A DNA stretch of 64,000 nucleotides from Rossellomorea marisflavi (GTDB lineage: Bacteria > Bacillota > Bacilli > Bacillales > Bacillaceae_B). The translations under genes and the position numbers were made by a program. Shown in pieces: positions 50,604 through 59,274 of the stretch; positions within the stretch are counted from its first letter, which is position 1; each line of letters starts with the position of its first letter. Under the pieces are notes generated by a model, which was not told where the DNA came from, did not search any database, and saw only the letters and a list, made by a program, of their open reading frames with translations. The stretch spans positions 2,253,501-2,317,500 of the forward strand of contig CP033051.1 of the NCBI GenBank assembly GCA_003667865.1, in the 5' to 3' direction.

Positions 50604-51092
50604 ATGAAACTTATACAAATCTATCAAAACGTATTGAGACTACCTTCAAAAGAAGCAGTATTTTCTCTAAATAGAGTAGGGGTAAAAGGATTATTATTGT
50701 ATTTGAGCTCGATCATTCTTGTATGTATGCTTCAAATGCAAAGCACCTTGATATCAGAAACTGTATTACAACCACAACAAGATCAAGTAGGTACCTATAT
50801 TATTCAATCTCTACTATTATCTTTTTCATATTCTGCCATCCTTATATTCTCGGGTATTTCAATAATCGCCAGTATTTTATTGCTTGTTGTGCATTTAATG
50901 AAAAGACGGTTAACGTATCAAATTCTTTGGAAAACGACGGCATATTCGTTTTTCTTGCCGTTCATCTTATCATTATTGGTTGATATTCTCTTTGAAATGA
51001 GTATGGTATCCTTTCTAGTTTTTGCAGTGGTACTTTCTTTTATCCTAATGAAAATAGTCTTCCTATATCCTAAAAGGAAGGCAATGGCGTGA
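50604..51092 (+). CDS. four-helix membrane protein (YIP1/DUF1189-like), unknown
   Basis: A 162-residue protein with a short cytoplasmic N-terminus (IQIYQNVLRLPSKEAVFSLNRVGVKG) and four membrane helices. The design (a short amphipathic start, then tightly packed helices ending before a basic tail) recalls YIP1- or DUF1189-type membrane proteins, but I cannot assign it firmly. It starts 22 bases after the DUF1450 gene with a weak ribosome site, so it is probably co-transcribed with it. Confidence 0.6.
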   Translation: MKLIQIYQNVLRLPSKEAVFSLNRVGVKGLLLYLSSIILVCMLQMQSTLISETVLQPQQDQVGTYIIQSLLLSFSYSAILIFSGISIIASILLLVVHLMKRRLTYQILWKTTAYSFFLPFILSLLVDILFEMSMVSFLVFAVVLSFILMKIVFLYPKRKAMA

Positions 51093-51102
51093 CGATAGTT
51101 TT

Positions 51103-51118
51103 TATACCTTTTTGTATA
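51103..51118. promoter_or_regulatory. palindromic operator candidate before the ferredoxin reductase gene
   Basis: TATACC-TTTT-TGTATA, nearly the same as the site over the sodA start; the similarity continues into TATAAAGT-type flanking bases. It lies 31 bases before the ATG. Confidence 0.6.
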
Positions 51119-51149
51119 TAAAGTAATTCGAAAAAAAGGAGTAGCTTTT

Positions 51150-52133
51150 ATGACGAAACAAATCTATGACATTACCATTATTGGTGGTGGACCAACAGGC
51201 TTGTTCTCTGCCTTTTATGCAGGAATGAGGAACATGAGTGTGAAGATTATTGATAGTTTAGGTCAGCTTGGTGGACAAGTAGCTGAGCTGTATCCGGATA
51301 AATACATCTATGATATTGGGGGATTCCCTAAAATTCTAGGAAAGGAATTTATTAATAATTTAGTAGCACAAGCACAATACGCCTCTCCAGAAGTCTGCCT
51401 AAATGAAACGGTACTAGAGGTTACTAAAAAAGATGATGTTTTCACATTGACAACAAACAATGCAACCCATTATACAAAATCAATCCTTATTACGGGAGGC
51501 ATTGGTGCCTTTGAACCTAGAAAGCTCAACCTAGAACATGCAGCTCTCTATGAAAATAGCAACCTGCACTATTCTGTAAAAGATTTGAATGCATTTAAAG
51601 ACTCAAGAGTACTTGTTTGTGGGGGTGGGGATTCAGCTCTTGATTGGTCTCTGATGCTTAATGATATCGCAAAGGAAGTTACACTGACACATCGAAGAAA
51701 AGAATTTAAAGCACATGAAAGCAGCGTCAATGCTCTTTATGAAAGTGGTGTAAAGATTAAAGTCCCTTATACACCTAAGGAGCTAATTGGGGACGAGAAG
51801 AAAATAAAAAGTGTTGTTATTGCAAATAAAGAGGGTGAAGAAGAAACGATAGATGTTGATCATGTTATTGTCACCTATGGCAATATTTCTTCGCTTGGTC
51901 CGATTAAGCAATGGGGACTACAAATGGAGAAAAATTCAATTGTTGTTAATTCAAAAATGGAGACAAATATTGAAGGCATTTATGCTGCAGGAGATATTTG
52001 TACATATGAAGGGAAAGTAAAGCTCATTGCAGTGGGACTTGGTGAAGCACCAATCGCAGTCAACCATGCGAAGAGTTTTATAGATCCAAATTCTAAACTA
52101 CAACCACTTCATAGTACGAGTGTATTTAAATAA
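51150..52133 (+). CDS. ferredoxin-NADP+ reductase, thioredoxin-reductase-like (YumC type)
   Basis: A 327-residue flavoprotein closely collinear with B. subtilis YumC. The FAD motif is [16 protein letters not shown] (about residues 10-25) and the NADP-binding motif [14 protein letters not shown] follows at about 156. The C-terminal blocks [43 protein letters not shown] and [10 protein letters not shown] are signatures of this FNR class, which lacks the CxxC of thioredoxin reductase. It transfers electrons between NADPH and ferredoxin, and a ferredoxin gene follows 30 bases later. The operator-like dyad upstream matches that of sodA. Confidence 0.94.
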   Translation: MTKQIYDITIIGGGPTGLFSAFYAGMRNMSVKIIDSLGQLGGQVAELYPDKYIYDIGGFPKILGKEFINNLVAQAQYASPEVCLNETVLEVTKKDDVFTLTTNNATHYTKSILITGGIGAFEPRKLNLEHAALYENSNLHYSVKDLNAFKDSRVLVCGGGDSALDWSLMLNDIAKEVTLTHRRKEFKAHESSVNALYESGVKIKVPYTPKELIGDEKKIKSVVIANKEGEEETIDVDHVIVTYGNISSLGPIKQWGLQMEKNSIVVNSKMETNIEGIYAAGDICTYEGKVKLIAVGLGEAPIAVNHAKSFIDPNSKLQPLHSTSVFK

Positions 52134-52163
52134 TTTTTAGAGGAGTAAGAGGGGGAAGAGAAG

Positions 52164-52403
52164 ATGGCATTTGTTATAACATCACCATGTGCTGGGGAGC
52201 AAGCAGCAGATTGTGTGGATGTGTGTCCTGTTGATTGTATAGAAAAAGGGGAAGACCAATACTTTATTGATCCAACTCGTTGTATCGAATGCGGAATGTG
52301 TGAAGCCGTTTGTCCGGTTTCTGCTGTCTACCATGAATATGAACTACCAGAAGAAGAAAGCTCTTATTTGCTAAAAGCAAAAGAATTTTTCTTGAAGAAT
52401 TAA
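52164..52403 (+). CDS. bacterial 7Fe/8Fe-type ferredoxin
   Basis: A 79-residue ferredoxin with two cluster motifs: CAGEQAADCVDVCPVDCI (N-terminal, of the [3Fe-4S]/[4Fe-4S] type with a widened spacing) and CIECGMCEAVCP (canonical C-x2-C-x2-C-x3-CP). It lies directly behind a ferredoxin-NADP reductase and is presumably its partner. The ATG follows GAGGGGGAAG. Electron acceptors beyond the reductase are unknown. Confidence 0.93.
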   Translation: MAFVITSPCAGEQAADCVDVCPVDCIEKGEDQYFIDPTRCIECGMCEAVCPVSAVYHEYELPEEESSYLLKAKEFFLKN

Positions 52404-52419
52404 TGTTGGAGTTTGTGCC

Positions 52420-52746
52420 ATGAAGGAAATTACAGGAGTAGTGATCAAAAAAACAGAAAAAGGGTCCTCGGTTTTAACCATTGATGGTGTACCCATCGCA
52501 AAGGTGTTCGAACACTTAAATGGTAAAACAATATCACTGGAAATCTTCGTTCATAAACAAGGGAAAAAAGAGCTCCTTCAATCATATAGTGGATTTGCAG
52601 AGGTTTTCTATTATGAAGGTACCCAACAGTTTTATTCCGGAACGAAATATGTAAATGACTTTTTTATTGAGGAAGACGATCTTCTTGAAGTTATCGAATC
52701 TAGTCTTAATGAAGCGGTCACAGTAGTTTTGAGGGAAATTGAATAA
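52420..52746 (+). CDS. hypothetical protein of the ferredoxin operon
   Basis: A 108-residue soluble protein, third gene of the reductase-ferredoxin operon (16-base gap). Beta-rich N-terminal half (ITGVVIKKTEKGSSVLTIDGVPIAKVFEHLNGKTISLEIFV) and an acidic helical C-terminus (EEDDLLEVIESSLNEAVTVVLREIE). No cysteines, so it does not itself carry a cluster. No family recognised; by context it may affect the ferredoxin system. Confidence 0.6.
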   Translation: MKEITGVVIKKTEKGSSVLTIDGVPIAKVFEHLNGKTISLEIFVHKQGKKELLQSYSGFAEVFYYEGTQQFYSGTKYVNDFFIEEDDLLEVIESSLNEAVTVVLREIE

Positions 52747-52756
52747 AATGGCGTTG

Positions 52757-52806
52757 CCTTAGGAAGGGGTGAAACATATTTTATCTTTCCTAAGGTTTTT
52801 TCTTTT
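52757..52806 (+). terminator. intrinsic terminator of the ferredoxin operon
   Basis: CCTTAGGAAG and CTTTCCTAAGG form a stem with a large loop; TTTTTTCTTTT follows. Confidence 0.75.
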
Positions 52807-52884
52807 AGCCATAATAATGATCTGCTTGGTCAAAAAGTAGTACGTAGTATATGATAGGTTTAGAAAAAGGAGCGAACCACGATC

Positions 52885-53826
52885 ATGATATCAACTACTT
52901 ATCTATATACCTATACGTGTCATGAAGAAGAACAATCACTTTGTAACCTCGAGAAGCGTTCAATGTTCAATGTGACGACAGATTCCTCTATCATTGAAAG
53001 TACTTTGAAAATTGACCCAAGTCGAAGCCCGTTTATTAAGGAAAGAATCGATGTAATGTACAAATTGAGTACTTTAGATGACCTCATAGAAAAAATAAAG
53101 AAACTCCCCTCTATGAATAAAACATTTAAAGTAGTCGTTATAAATCATGGGGATAACCAGTTACATGATAAAGTAGGTTTCCTAGAAAGAAGACAAATTG
53201 AACGAAGTATTGGCATGGTTATTCCAGGAAAAGCAGACCTTCAAAACCCAGAAGTCCTCTTTGCGGTCATGCGAAAAGAGAATCAATGGTATTTTGGAGA
53301 GTATATAGAAAGCGAAAGCATATGGTACCATCATCAGCAAAAGCCACATCAATATTCAACAGCCTTAAGCACCCGTGTTGCAAGAGCTGTAGTCAATATT
53401 GCTGCTCCTCAACCAGAGGGACTGAGGGTCATTGATCCATGCTGTGGTATAGGAACCGTTCTAGTTGAAGCTCTGTCTATGGGAATTAGCATTGTTGGAA
53501 GTGACATCAATCCACTCGTCATGAAGGGAGTCCGTGAAAACATAGCACACTTCGGCTATCATACCGAAGTCAGAATAAAGGACATCCGTGATGTAAAAGG
53601 AACCTTTGACGTAGCCATCATCGACATGCCCTATAACCTATGCTCCGTCATGACAGATGACGAACAACTAGAAATGCTAACAAGCGCAAGAACATTCACG
53701 AAGAAACTAGTAATCGCCACCATCGAACCAATAGACACCCCCCTAAAAAAAGCAGGCTTCAACATCACCGACCGCTGCACAGTAACAAAAGGCACCTTCA
53801 CCCGAGAAATCTTAGTGTGTATATAA
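52885..53826 (+). CDS. TRM11-like (UPF0020) SAM-dependent RNA/DNA methyltransferase
   Basis: A 313-residue methyltransferase. The C-terminal half (about 160-313) is a Rossmann methylase: VIDPCCGIGTVLVEALSMG (motif I), IVGSDINPLVMKGVRENIAHFG and the catalytic-type tetrapeptide region IIDMPYNLCS (D-x-P-Y, as in TRM11/TrmG10 N2-guanosine methylases). The N-terminal 150 residues act as a THUMP-like or other RNA-binding part without an obvious motif. tRNA is the likely substrate. Codons in the last 250 bases end in C more often than elsewhere in the gene. ATG follows AAGGAG-like AAAGGAGCG. Confidence 0.82.
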   Translation: MISTTYLYTYTCHEEEQSLCNLEKRSMFNVTTDSSIIESTLKIDPSRSPFIKERIDVMYKLSTLDDLIEKIKKLPSMNKTFKVVVINHGDNQLHDKVGFLERRQIERSIGMVIPGKADLQNPEVLFAVMRKENQWYFGEYIESESIWYHHQQKPHQYSTALSTRVARAVVNIAAPQPEGLRVIDPCCGIGTVLVEALSMGISIVGSDINPLVMKGVRENIAHFGYHTEVRIKDIRDVKGTFDVAIIDMPYNLCSVMTDDEQLEMLTSARTFTKKLVIATIEPIDTPLKKAGFNITDRCTVTKGTFTREILVCI

Positions 53827-53833
53827 AATCAAT

Positions 53834-53863
53834 CAAACCAGACTCCTCTGGTTCTTTTTTTTG
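53834..53863 (+). terminator. intrinsic terminator
   Basis: AACCAGA and TCTGGTT enclose a short loop, followed by CTTTTTTTT. Confidence 0.8.
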
Positions 53864-53959
53864 CTCTTTATTGCATAGCAGTCTTAGACTTTTTGAAAAA
53901 TTCACTATGAATTATTTTGAGATGATCGTGAATTACATTTGAAAAATAGAATCCAATAA

Positions 53960-54097
53960 AACTACAGAGTTGCTAGGAGCGGAAGGTGCTTGACTCCAGC
54001 GGGAAATAGCGGGCAAAGTGAGACCCCACAGCGAAGCGAGGAGGCTCACTCCCGCCCCGCGGAAAGCAAGCACCTGCAGCGGAAAGCAACGGACAAA
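53960..54097 (-). repeat. GC-rich dispersed repeat, full copy in inverted orientation
   Basis: The reverse complement carries the same order as the 14.6 kb copy: TCCGTTGCTTTCC, GGTGCTTGCTTTCCGCGGGG, GAGTGAGCCTCCTC, the loop CGCTTCGCTGTGG, then GGTCTCACTTTGCCCGC, CCCGCTGGAGTCAAGCACC and CAACTCTGTAG. It is framed by the inverted ends CTACAGAGTTG/CAACGGA. Confidence 0.85.
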
Positions 54098-54246
54098 TAT
54101 TTAAGCATACCCAAAAGTTGTTTTGGTCGTAAACAATAAAACTAATCTGTCAAATTAGAATATTCTTTACTTACACAACATAAAATTTTAGACTGTAATA
54201 GTGGAACTAAAATTTTCCATACAAATCTAATAAGGAGGAGATCAAG

Positions 54247-54312
54247 ATGATTAAAATCGACAACGTACAAAAACAAGACCAAAACAATGAGGTTAGACAC
54301 ATCGAAACCTAG
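54247..54312 (+). CDS. 21-residue peptide upstream of the GNAT giant gene
   Basis: An ATG with a very strong ribosome site (AAGGAGGAG, five to six bases upstream) opens a 21-codon frame ending TAG at 54312. It is hydrophilic and starts MIKIDNVQKQDQNNE. The giant gene starts 19 bases later with its own AGGAGG. It could be a leader peptide that tunes translation, or the stub of a decayed gene; MIKIDNV resembles ABC ATPase beginnings. Confidence 0.5.
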   Translation: MIKIDNVQKQDQNNEVRHIET

Positions 54313-54331
54313 TGAACAATAGGAGGAACTT

Positions 54332-57300
54332 ATGAAAACGACACTAGAACAAGTTAATATTGTTGAATACCACGAAGGACTAGCAAAAGGTATCGCCAAA
54401 ATGTGGAACGAAAGTCGAGAAGGCTGGGGCGGGGATTCTGTTGTCACAACAGAAGAACAAACAAAAGAAAAAGAAGCAAACTCGACAAATCTGCACCTAT
54501 TCCTGGCAACGGTTGGAGAAGAGGTCGTAGGGTACTGTGGGCTTTCTGAATACAAAGAAGATGAAGGTGCTCTGTATATTCCACTACTAAATGTGCACCC
54601 AAAATACCAGGGATTGAAAATTGGTAAGAAGCTTGTCCTAAAAGCATTAGAGAAAACAATTGAATTAAAATGGCCGAGATTAGATTTATTTACATGGGCA
54701 GGTAATACAAAAGCAGTACCACTTTATAAGAAATGTGGTTTCTTTTGGGAAGAACGTGACGATGCCACTCATTTAATGAATTTTATCCCATCCGTTTTAC
54801 AAATTGATATGCTAAAACCATTTTTCGAAAAACATGACTGGTATTCAACGAGTCAAAGGGTTATTGAAGTAAAGCCGGATGGAATCAAAGAAAACGACCA
54901 TACCTTCTATGAATATAAATGGGAGGTAGGAGAAGAGTTTGTTCGAGTTCAATTTGAACGAACGGGTCGTGGCATTCGCTTAATAGAAACAAACGAGTTT
55001 TTAATTGAAATGAAGCTTCCTAACTTCAAGCTTCTTGAAAAAGAAGAGCACTCTGTATCATATCGAGTAGTGAATAAAACCAATGTACCGATGAATGTAT
55101 CCATTAAGGGAGAGTCTTCAACCGCTGTCTCACATGAGTTCGAACACTCTACTAGCGTTGCTGGAGAATGGACAGAGTCATTTCCTCTTATGCTATCCAT
55201 GCCTGAAAGAGAGCCAAGTCCATGGAAGACACACCCAATTGTGGGGGCATCCTTAGAAATTAATGGGTGCGAATTTCATTTAAAGATGGGAGTTTTTCCG
55301 AAGCAGGCAGGGAAACTTCATACGAGATCGGTGAAGAAACATTGGAGAGCTAACCTAACAGGCACAGTGTATCTAGATATTGAAAGTCAATTGGAAGAAG
55401 ATAGTACATGGACGATACGTCTTCCTGAAAATGATGTTCTAAGCTTTGAAAAATCAGAAGTTACAGCAGTCATTAAAGAGAAAGGAAGAGTTTCAATTCC
55501 TTTACCTTGCAAGCTATTAAAAAATGACTTTTACACAGAAGAAGTTGATGTACTCGTTCAACGTCAAAGTGGTGAACGCTTTACGTTTACGACTAACCTA
55601 TCAGTAGCTTTCCCGGGCTTTGGTGCAAGATTTGGTGGCGAGAGTGACACGCATTGGTATGCGTATAACGGTCCATTTTATGTGGAGGTTGAAAAGAGAA
55701 ATCACATCGCGAAGGTAGGTTCAATTCATTCAACAGAAGAGCCACTGACGTTGATGACAGTCAAGCTTGGAAAACCGTATAGTGAGGAATTCTCAAAGAA
55801 AGAAGCAACGTCTGTAGAATATATTGAACTCTCAGAATGCTTTGTAATGAAAACATCTCTTGAATCCGACACATTCTCTCCACTCGTACTTAACACATAC
55901 GTAAAGCTATATGGAGACGGATTAGTTGAACTCAAACACGAGATTGTGAATAGAGGGACGGACCTTAAAGAAAATATCTCCTTATTACAGCCATTATTTT
56001 TACAATTAAAAGGGCTGGCAATCCCGCAACAAAATAGTGTCATGACTGGGAATGAAGCAAATATTCCATTTATGGATTATGTTCGAGATAAAGACATTTC
56101 TGAAAGATGGCTATACACATCTTCTGGAGATGGGGAGTCTATTGGGCTATCATGGCCAGAAACATCAACAGGAAGAAAAGATGATTGGCGCTTTGGGATC
56201 GAGTACCACGTGCAATCATTGGGTGCCGAAGAGGATATTTGCTTGGGTCCAATCCAAATCGGTATTAATCAGGCTACTTGCTGGTCACAATGGAGAGAAT
56301 TTGTGCTAGGAGAAGAGGTTAAGAGTTTAACAGAACAACCAATCTATGCACTAGAATCACAAAAGGAAACGAATATCTCTTCCATTGATGAAAAGGTGGA
56401 CTATGCGTTTCGTACCATGCTTACTCCTTACTTAGATGGAACTCTAACGGTTTCTAACAAAAAAGAAACCATTGTGAAAGAGATTCGGAAAGAAGAGGAA
56501 GCAACGAAACTGAACGTTCAACTTGGTTATGACACAAGTGGTATCCATTCACTTAAAGGGCAGTTTCATTCGGCTGGTCATATAGGGGAGATTCGCACAT
56601 TACAGCTTGTAAAAGGAGATAAGGAAACGGTTATCACAAATCAAGAGAATCATTGGGTTGTTGATAATGGCGTCCTTACGTTTAAAGCAGATGGGGACTA
56701 TTTCCCAGGAGTCTATTCCCTAGAGTATAACGGACAAGAAACGTTAGACCATCAATATCCGAAAGCAGGCCCAAAAGCTTGGTGGAATCCGTGGGGTGGA
56801 GGAATTCGCTATCATTTCCACAGTGTTAGTCCGTATTCAATGATGAAGGAAGAAACGGTTGTTAAATCTGTTACGAAAAAGGATCAGGACGGAAATGAGT
56901 GGACGGGACTCTGTCTAACAACGCCCTTTAAAGAGCATGAAACGATGAAGGGGATTGTTCTTCACCAATATGCACTGACATTACCAGAGGTTCCGGTTCT
57001 TGCGGTATATGGGGAAGTTCATCAACAATCGGGAAGAACGTTCTCGAATGAACTACTTGATTTTGATGCCTTTTTAAAGCCGAGCGAGCAACTAACTTCT
57101 TGCTTTGCAAAGGTGCCAACTGATGGTGTCATGAACACCTACTACGCTGGTGTAGAGGAGTTTGCTTTAAGAGAAACTCCTTATGTCACTGTAGGAGCAG
57201 ATGGACGAGAAGAGCTTCTAACGATTTTACATTCTGAATCCATTACTCTAGGTGAAGTGTATATGAATCAGGAAGTATTTCTTGTGGCATCTGCCGAAAA

Positions 57301-57412
57301 TTGGTCTGCAGCTACAGGGGATGTTGTGAAGATGAAACCAACCATTCTTGTTTATGGTGAAGAGAACCTACATCAGTACGCACAATCTTTACTAGCAATA
57401 ACGTTTGAATAG
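54332..57412 (+). CDS. 1026-residue GNAT acetyltransferase fusion protein, unknown C-terminal region
   Basis: A very large cytoplasmic protein. Residues 1-150 are a GNAT acetyltransferase (EGLAKGIAKMWNESREGWGGDS, PLLNVHPKYQGLKIGKKLVLKAL with the acetyl-CoA loop, and GNTKAVPLYKKCGFFWEERDD). The remaining 870 residues are mainly beta-sheet-like, with repeated sandwich-type stretches. A landmark at about 820-850 is KAWWNPWGGGIRYHF, rich in Trp and Gly, reminiscent of carbohydrate-binding or glycoside-hydrolase-like surfaces. No signal peptide. No known domain is recognised after the GNAT part. The frame is open throughout and Bacillus-like in codon use. ATG follows AGGAGG. A terminator follows. 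Confidence 0.85.
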   Translation: MKTTLEQVNIVEYHEGLAKGIAKMWNESREGWGGDSVVTTEEQTKEKEANSTNLHLFLATVGEEVVGYCGLSEYKEDEGALYIPLLNVHPKYQGLKIGKKLVLKALEKTIELKWPRLDLFTWAGNTKAVPLYKKCGFFWEERDDATHLMNFIPSVLQIDMLKPFFEKHDWYSTSQRVIEVKPDGIKENDHTFYEYKWEVGEEFVRVQFERTGRGIRLIETNEFLIEMKLPNFKLLEKEEHSVSYRVVNKTNVPMNVSIKGESSTAVSHEFEHSTSVAGEWTESFPLMLSMPEREPSPWKTHPIVGASLEINGCEFHLKMGVFPKQAGKLHTRSVKKHWRANLTGTVYLDIESQLEEDSTWTIRLPENDVLSFEKSEVTAVIKEKGRVSIPLPCKLLKNDFYTEEVDVLVQRQSGERFTFTTNLSVAFPGFGARFGGESDTHWYAYNGPFYVEVEKRNHIAKVGSIHSTEEPLTLMTVKLGKPYSEEFSKKEATSVEYIELSECFVMKTSLESDTFSPLVLNTYVKLYGDGLVELKHEIVNRGTDLKENISLLQPLFLQLKGLAIPQQNSVMTGNEANIPFMDYVRDKDISERWLYTSSGDGESIGLSWPETSTGRKDDWRFGIEYHVQSLGAEEDICLGPIQIGINQATCWSQWREFVLGEEVKSLTEQPIYALESQKETNISSIDEKVDYAFRTMLTPYLDGTLTVSNKKETIVKEIRKEEEATKLNVQLGYDTSGIHSLKGQFHSAGHIGEIRTLQLVKGDKETVITNQENHWVVDNGVLTFKADGDYFPGVYSLEYNGQETLDHQYPKAGPKAWWNPWGGGIRYHFHSVSPYSMMKEETVVKSVTKKDQDGNEWTGLCLTTPFKEHETMKGIVLHQYALTLPEVPVLAVYGEVHQQSGRTFSNELLDFDAFLKPSEQLTSCFAKVPTDGVMNTYYAGVEEFALRETPYVTVGADGREELLTILHSESITLGEVYMNQEVFLVASAENWSAATGDVVKMKPTILVYGEENLHQYAQSLLAITFE

Positions 57413-57435
57413 TGTGTGTAATAATATATGACGGA

Positions 57436-57484
57436 AACAAGGGGCGACCACACATACGATGTAGGTCCGTCCCTTTGTTTTTAT
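57436..57484 (+). terminator. intrinsic terminator
   Basis: ACAAGGGGCGACC pairs with GGTCCGTCCCTTTGT with a small bulge; TTTTTATT follows. Confidence 0.7.
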
Positions 57485-57506
57485 TGTGGAAATGAGGGTG
57501 TTTGAT

Positions 57507-58568
57507 TTGAGTAAGTGGATTTGGTGTGTTGGTTGTATTGTTGGAATTACCATGTTGGTTGGCTGCCAGAATAATGCAGAGGAGCAGCTTGAAGGTATCG
57601 GGAAGTCTTGGTCAGACCGTTTGTTGATTGAAAAAGAATTCTACGGGCAGATTCTTCATGAAATCGAGTCTGATGAGATGGATCTTTCCTATTTGAAAGG
57701 AATTGCTACAGGGCATAAAGTATTTATTACACAAGATCATTTATATGAGGCGGTTAATGATCTTATGGAGGAGAACATAGAACAATCATATGATGAGAGT
57801 GTAGCGGTAAAAGTCGTGCAAACCCTGAGGGAAATAGAAGATACGTCTTTTGTGATTGCGAACTATATGCAAGAGACCAAAGGACAAGCTCTCTATGGAA
57901 ACAAGCAGTTCATAAATTCATTATCCTATCTTATTGAAGCGTATGTAGATGGAAAAGGTGAAACAATCGCATCTAATGATCTTACATTAATGAATATTGT
58001 AAAACACCCGGAAGAAATCATGAGTACTCACTCTTCTACGGATATAGTAAATCGTTTAAATAGCATTCTTAATAATCTAACAATCCTATCTCAAAATCTA
58101 TCAGTGGAAATAGAGCAAAACCTTCAGCCGGTAAGAGGAAAGTTTTCTTATATAGATGAGTTATCAGAGGATCATCAAAAGCTGTACAATCAATTTCAGA
58201 CCGACCATAATGTCAACCATATGAAAGATTTTTCACCTGAAGAAATCGTACTTGCTTACTTCCATTCTGCTGCAATCCATGATGTAGAAGCAATTTACGC
58301 GTTACTCTATGATAATGGGGATTTACCAACATATGAGATGTTTCAGCAACAGTATGAGGAGAAAGGGTTATCAAGAAAAGACTTTGACTTGGTGATGAGA
58401 TACCGATATTATGATTCAATTGAACTACAAGAAAATGAATATGAAAACAGTGTCAATGTTGTTCTATCTGTTTCTTTAGAAACAAATAAGGATTCGGTTA
58501 TCTTTGAATTGAAAGAGGAACAGAATGTATGGAAAATGAATCTATCACATCTACTCAAGGAATCATAA
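57507..58568 (+). CDS. lipoprotein of unknown function
   Basis: A 353-residue exported protein. The signal peptide SKWIWCVGCIVGITMLVGC ends with a lipobox (LVGC), so the mature protein is lipid-anchored. The body is largely helical (about 25-230), with an NTF2-like alpha/beta segment at the C-terminus (FSPEEIVLAYFHSAAIHDVEAIYALLYDNG ... WKMNLSHLL). It resembles Bacillus lipoproteins without defined role. The TTG start at 57507 is preceded by GAGGGTG at suitable spacing. The next gene starts 17 bases after it. Confidence 0.65.
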   Translation: MSKWIWCVGCIVGITMLVGCQNNAEEQLEGIGKSWSDRLLIEKEFYGQILHEIESDEMDLSYLKGIATGHKVFITQDHLYEAVNDLMEENIEQSYDESVAVKVVQTLREIEDTSFVIANYMQETKGQALYGNKQFINSLSYLIEAYVDGKGETIASNDLTLMNIVKHPEEIMSTHSSTDIVNRLNSILNNLTILSQNLSVEIEQNLQPVRGKFSYIDELSEDHQKLYNQFQTDHNVNHMKDFSPEEIVLAYFHSAAIHDVEAIYALLYDNGDLPTYEMFQQQYEEKGLSRKDFDLVMRYRYYDSIELQENEYENSVNVVLSVSLETNKDSVIFELKEEQNVWKMNLSHLLKES

Positions 58569-58585
58569 GGGAAAGGTCAATAAAG

Positions 58586-59104
58586 ATGCAATTTAATAAA
58601 TTACTAGGAATTCAAGAATGTGACAGTAGTCATAAGAAAATAAATACTCGTTTAGCAGTACGAGCTGTTATCTTACAAAATAATAATCTCTTATTAGTAC
58701 ACTCTAATTTAGGAGATTATAAGTTTCCCGGGGGTGGAGTAGAACAAGAGGAAGGGCTTATAGAGGCATTAATCCGTGAAGTAAAAGAAGAAACAGGATA
58801 TACTGAGACAACTGTACTCGAAAAAATAGGTGTTGTTACAGAACGGTTTCTTGATGAATATGAGCCTGATTCAATTTTTGAAATGACATCACATTATTAT
58901 TTGTGTGAAATTACCGAGGTCAAAGAAACCCAACAATTGGACGATTATGAACTTGAACAAGAATACACTCCTGTTTGGATTGATATAGAGGAAGCGTTAG
59001 CACAAAATGAGAAGGCGCTAGAAATGCACCAAGATAGTCGCTGGATTCACCGGGAGAACTATGTGCTGCAGGAGCTTTTGAAAAGAAGTATTTCCATGTT
59101 TTAA
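58586..59104 (+). CDS. Nudix hydrolase
   Basis: A 172-residue Nudix family pyrophosphohydrolase. The Nudix box GGGVEQEEGLIEALIREVKEETGY fits G-x5-E-x7-REUxEExGU and supplies the Mg-binding glutamates. The N-terminal strand AVRAVILQNNNLLLVHSNLGDYKFPGGG is typical. It hydrolyses a nucleoside diphosphate linked to another moiety; the substrate is unknown. ATG at 58586 gives a protein of normal size; an earlier ATG lies inside the lipoprotein gene. Confidence 0.85.
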   Translation: MQFNKLLGIQECDSSHKKINTRLAVRAVILQNNNLLLVHSNLGDYKFPGGGVEQEEGLIEALIREVKEETGYTETTVLEKIGVVTERFLDEYEPDSIFEMTSHYYLCEITEVKETQQLDDYELEQEYTPVWIDIEEALAQNEKALEMHQDSRWIHRENYVLQELLKRSISMF

Positions 59105-59175
59105 GGGGATACATTTTGCTACAGTGGAGGAATGGACGAGCTCTCAAAGAAACCAAAAACCATCAAACTCACCTT

Positions 59176-59214
59176 TTAAGGGGACATAAAAAAGAATTAA
59201 TGTCCCTTTTTAGA
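59176..59214 (+). terminator. intrinsic terminator
   Basis: AAGGGGACAT and ATGTCCCTTTTT enclose a 12-base loop; it separates the Nudix gene from the next gene. Confidence 0.8.
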
Positions 59215-59274
59215 ATGTTCAAAGATGATATTATGAGCATAGAAGGACATCACTTTAAGGACGGAGGAATCAAT

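Noticed and set aside
51150..52133. Considered thioredoxin reductase
   Set aside because: It lacks the CxxC redox motif and matches the YumC-type ferredoxin-NADP reductase throughout, with a ferredoxin gene next door.
53600..53820. C-rich codon use at the end of the methylase gene as a sign of transfer
   Set aside because: The shift covers only a few hundred bases within one conserved domain; local composition drift is as likely as a mosaic origin.
54142..54555. 137-codon minus-strand frame over the start of the giant GNAT gene
   Set aside because: It overlaps the strong ribosome sites and the GNAT N-terminus, and its product has random-looking composition.
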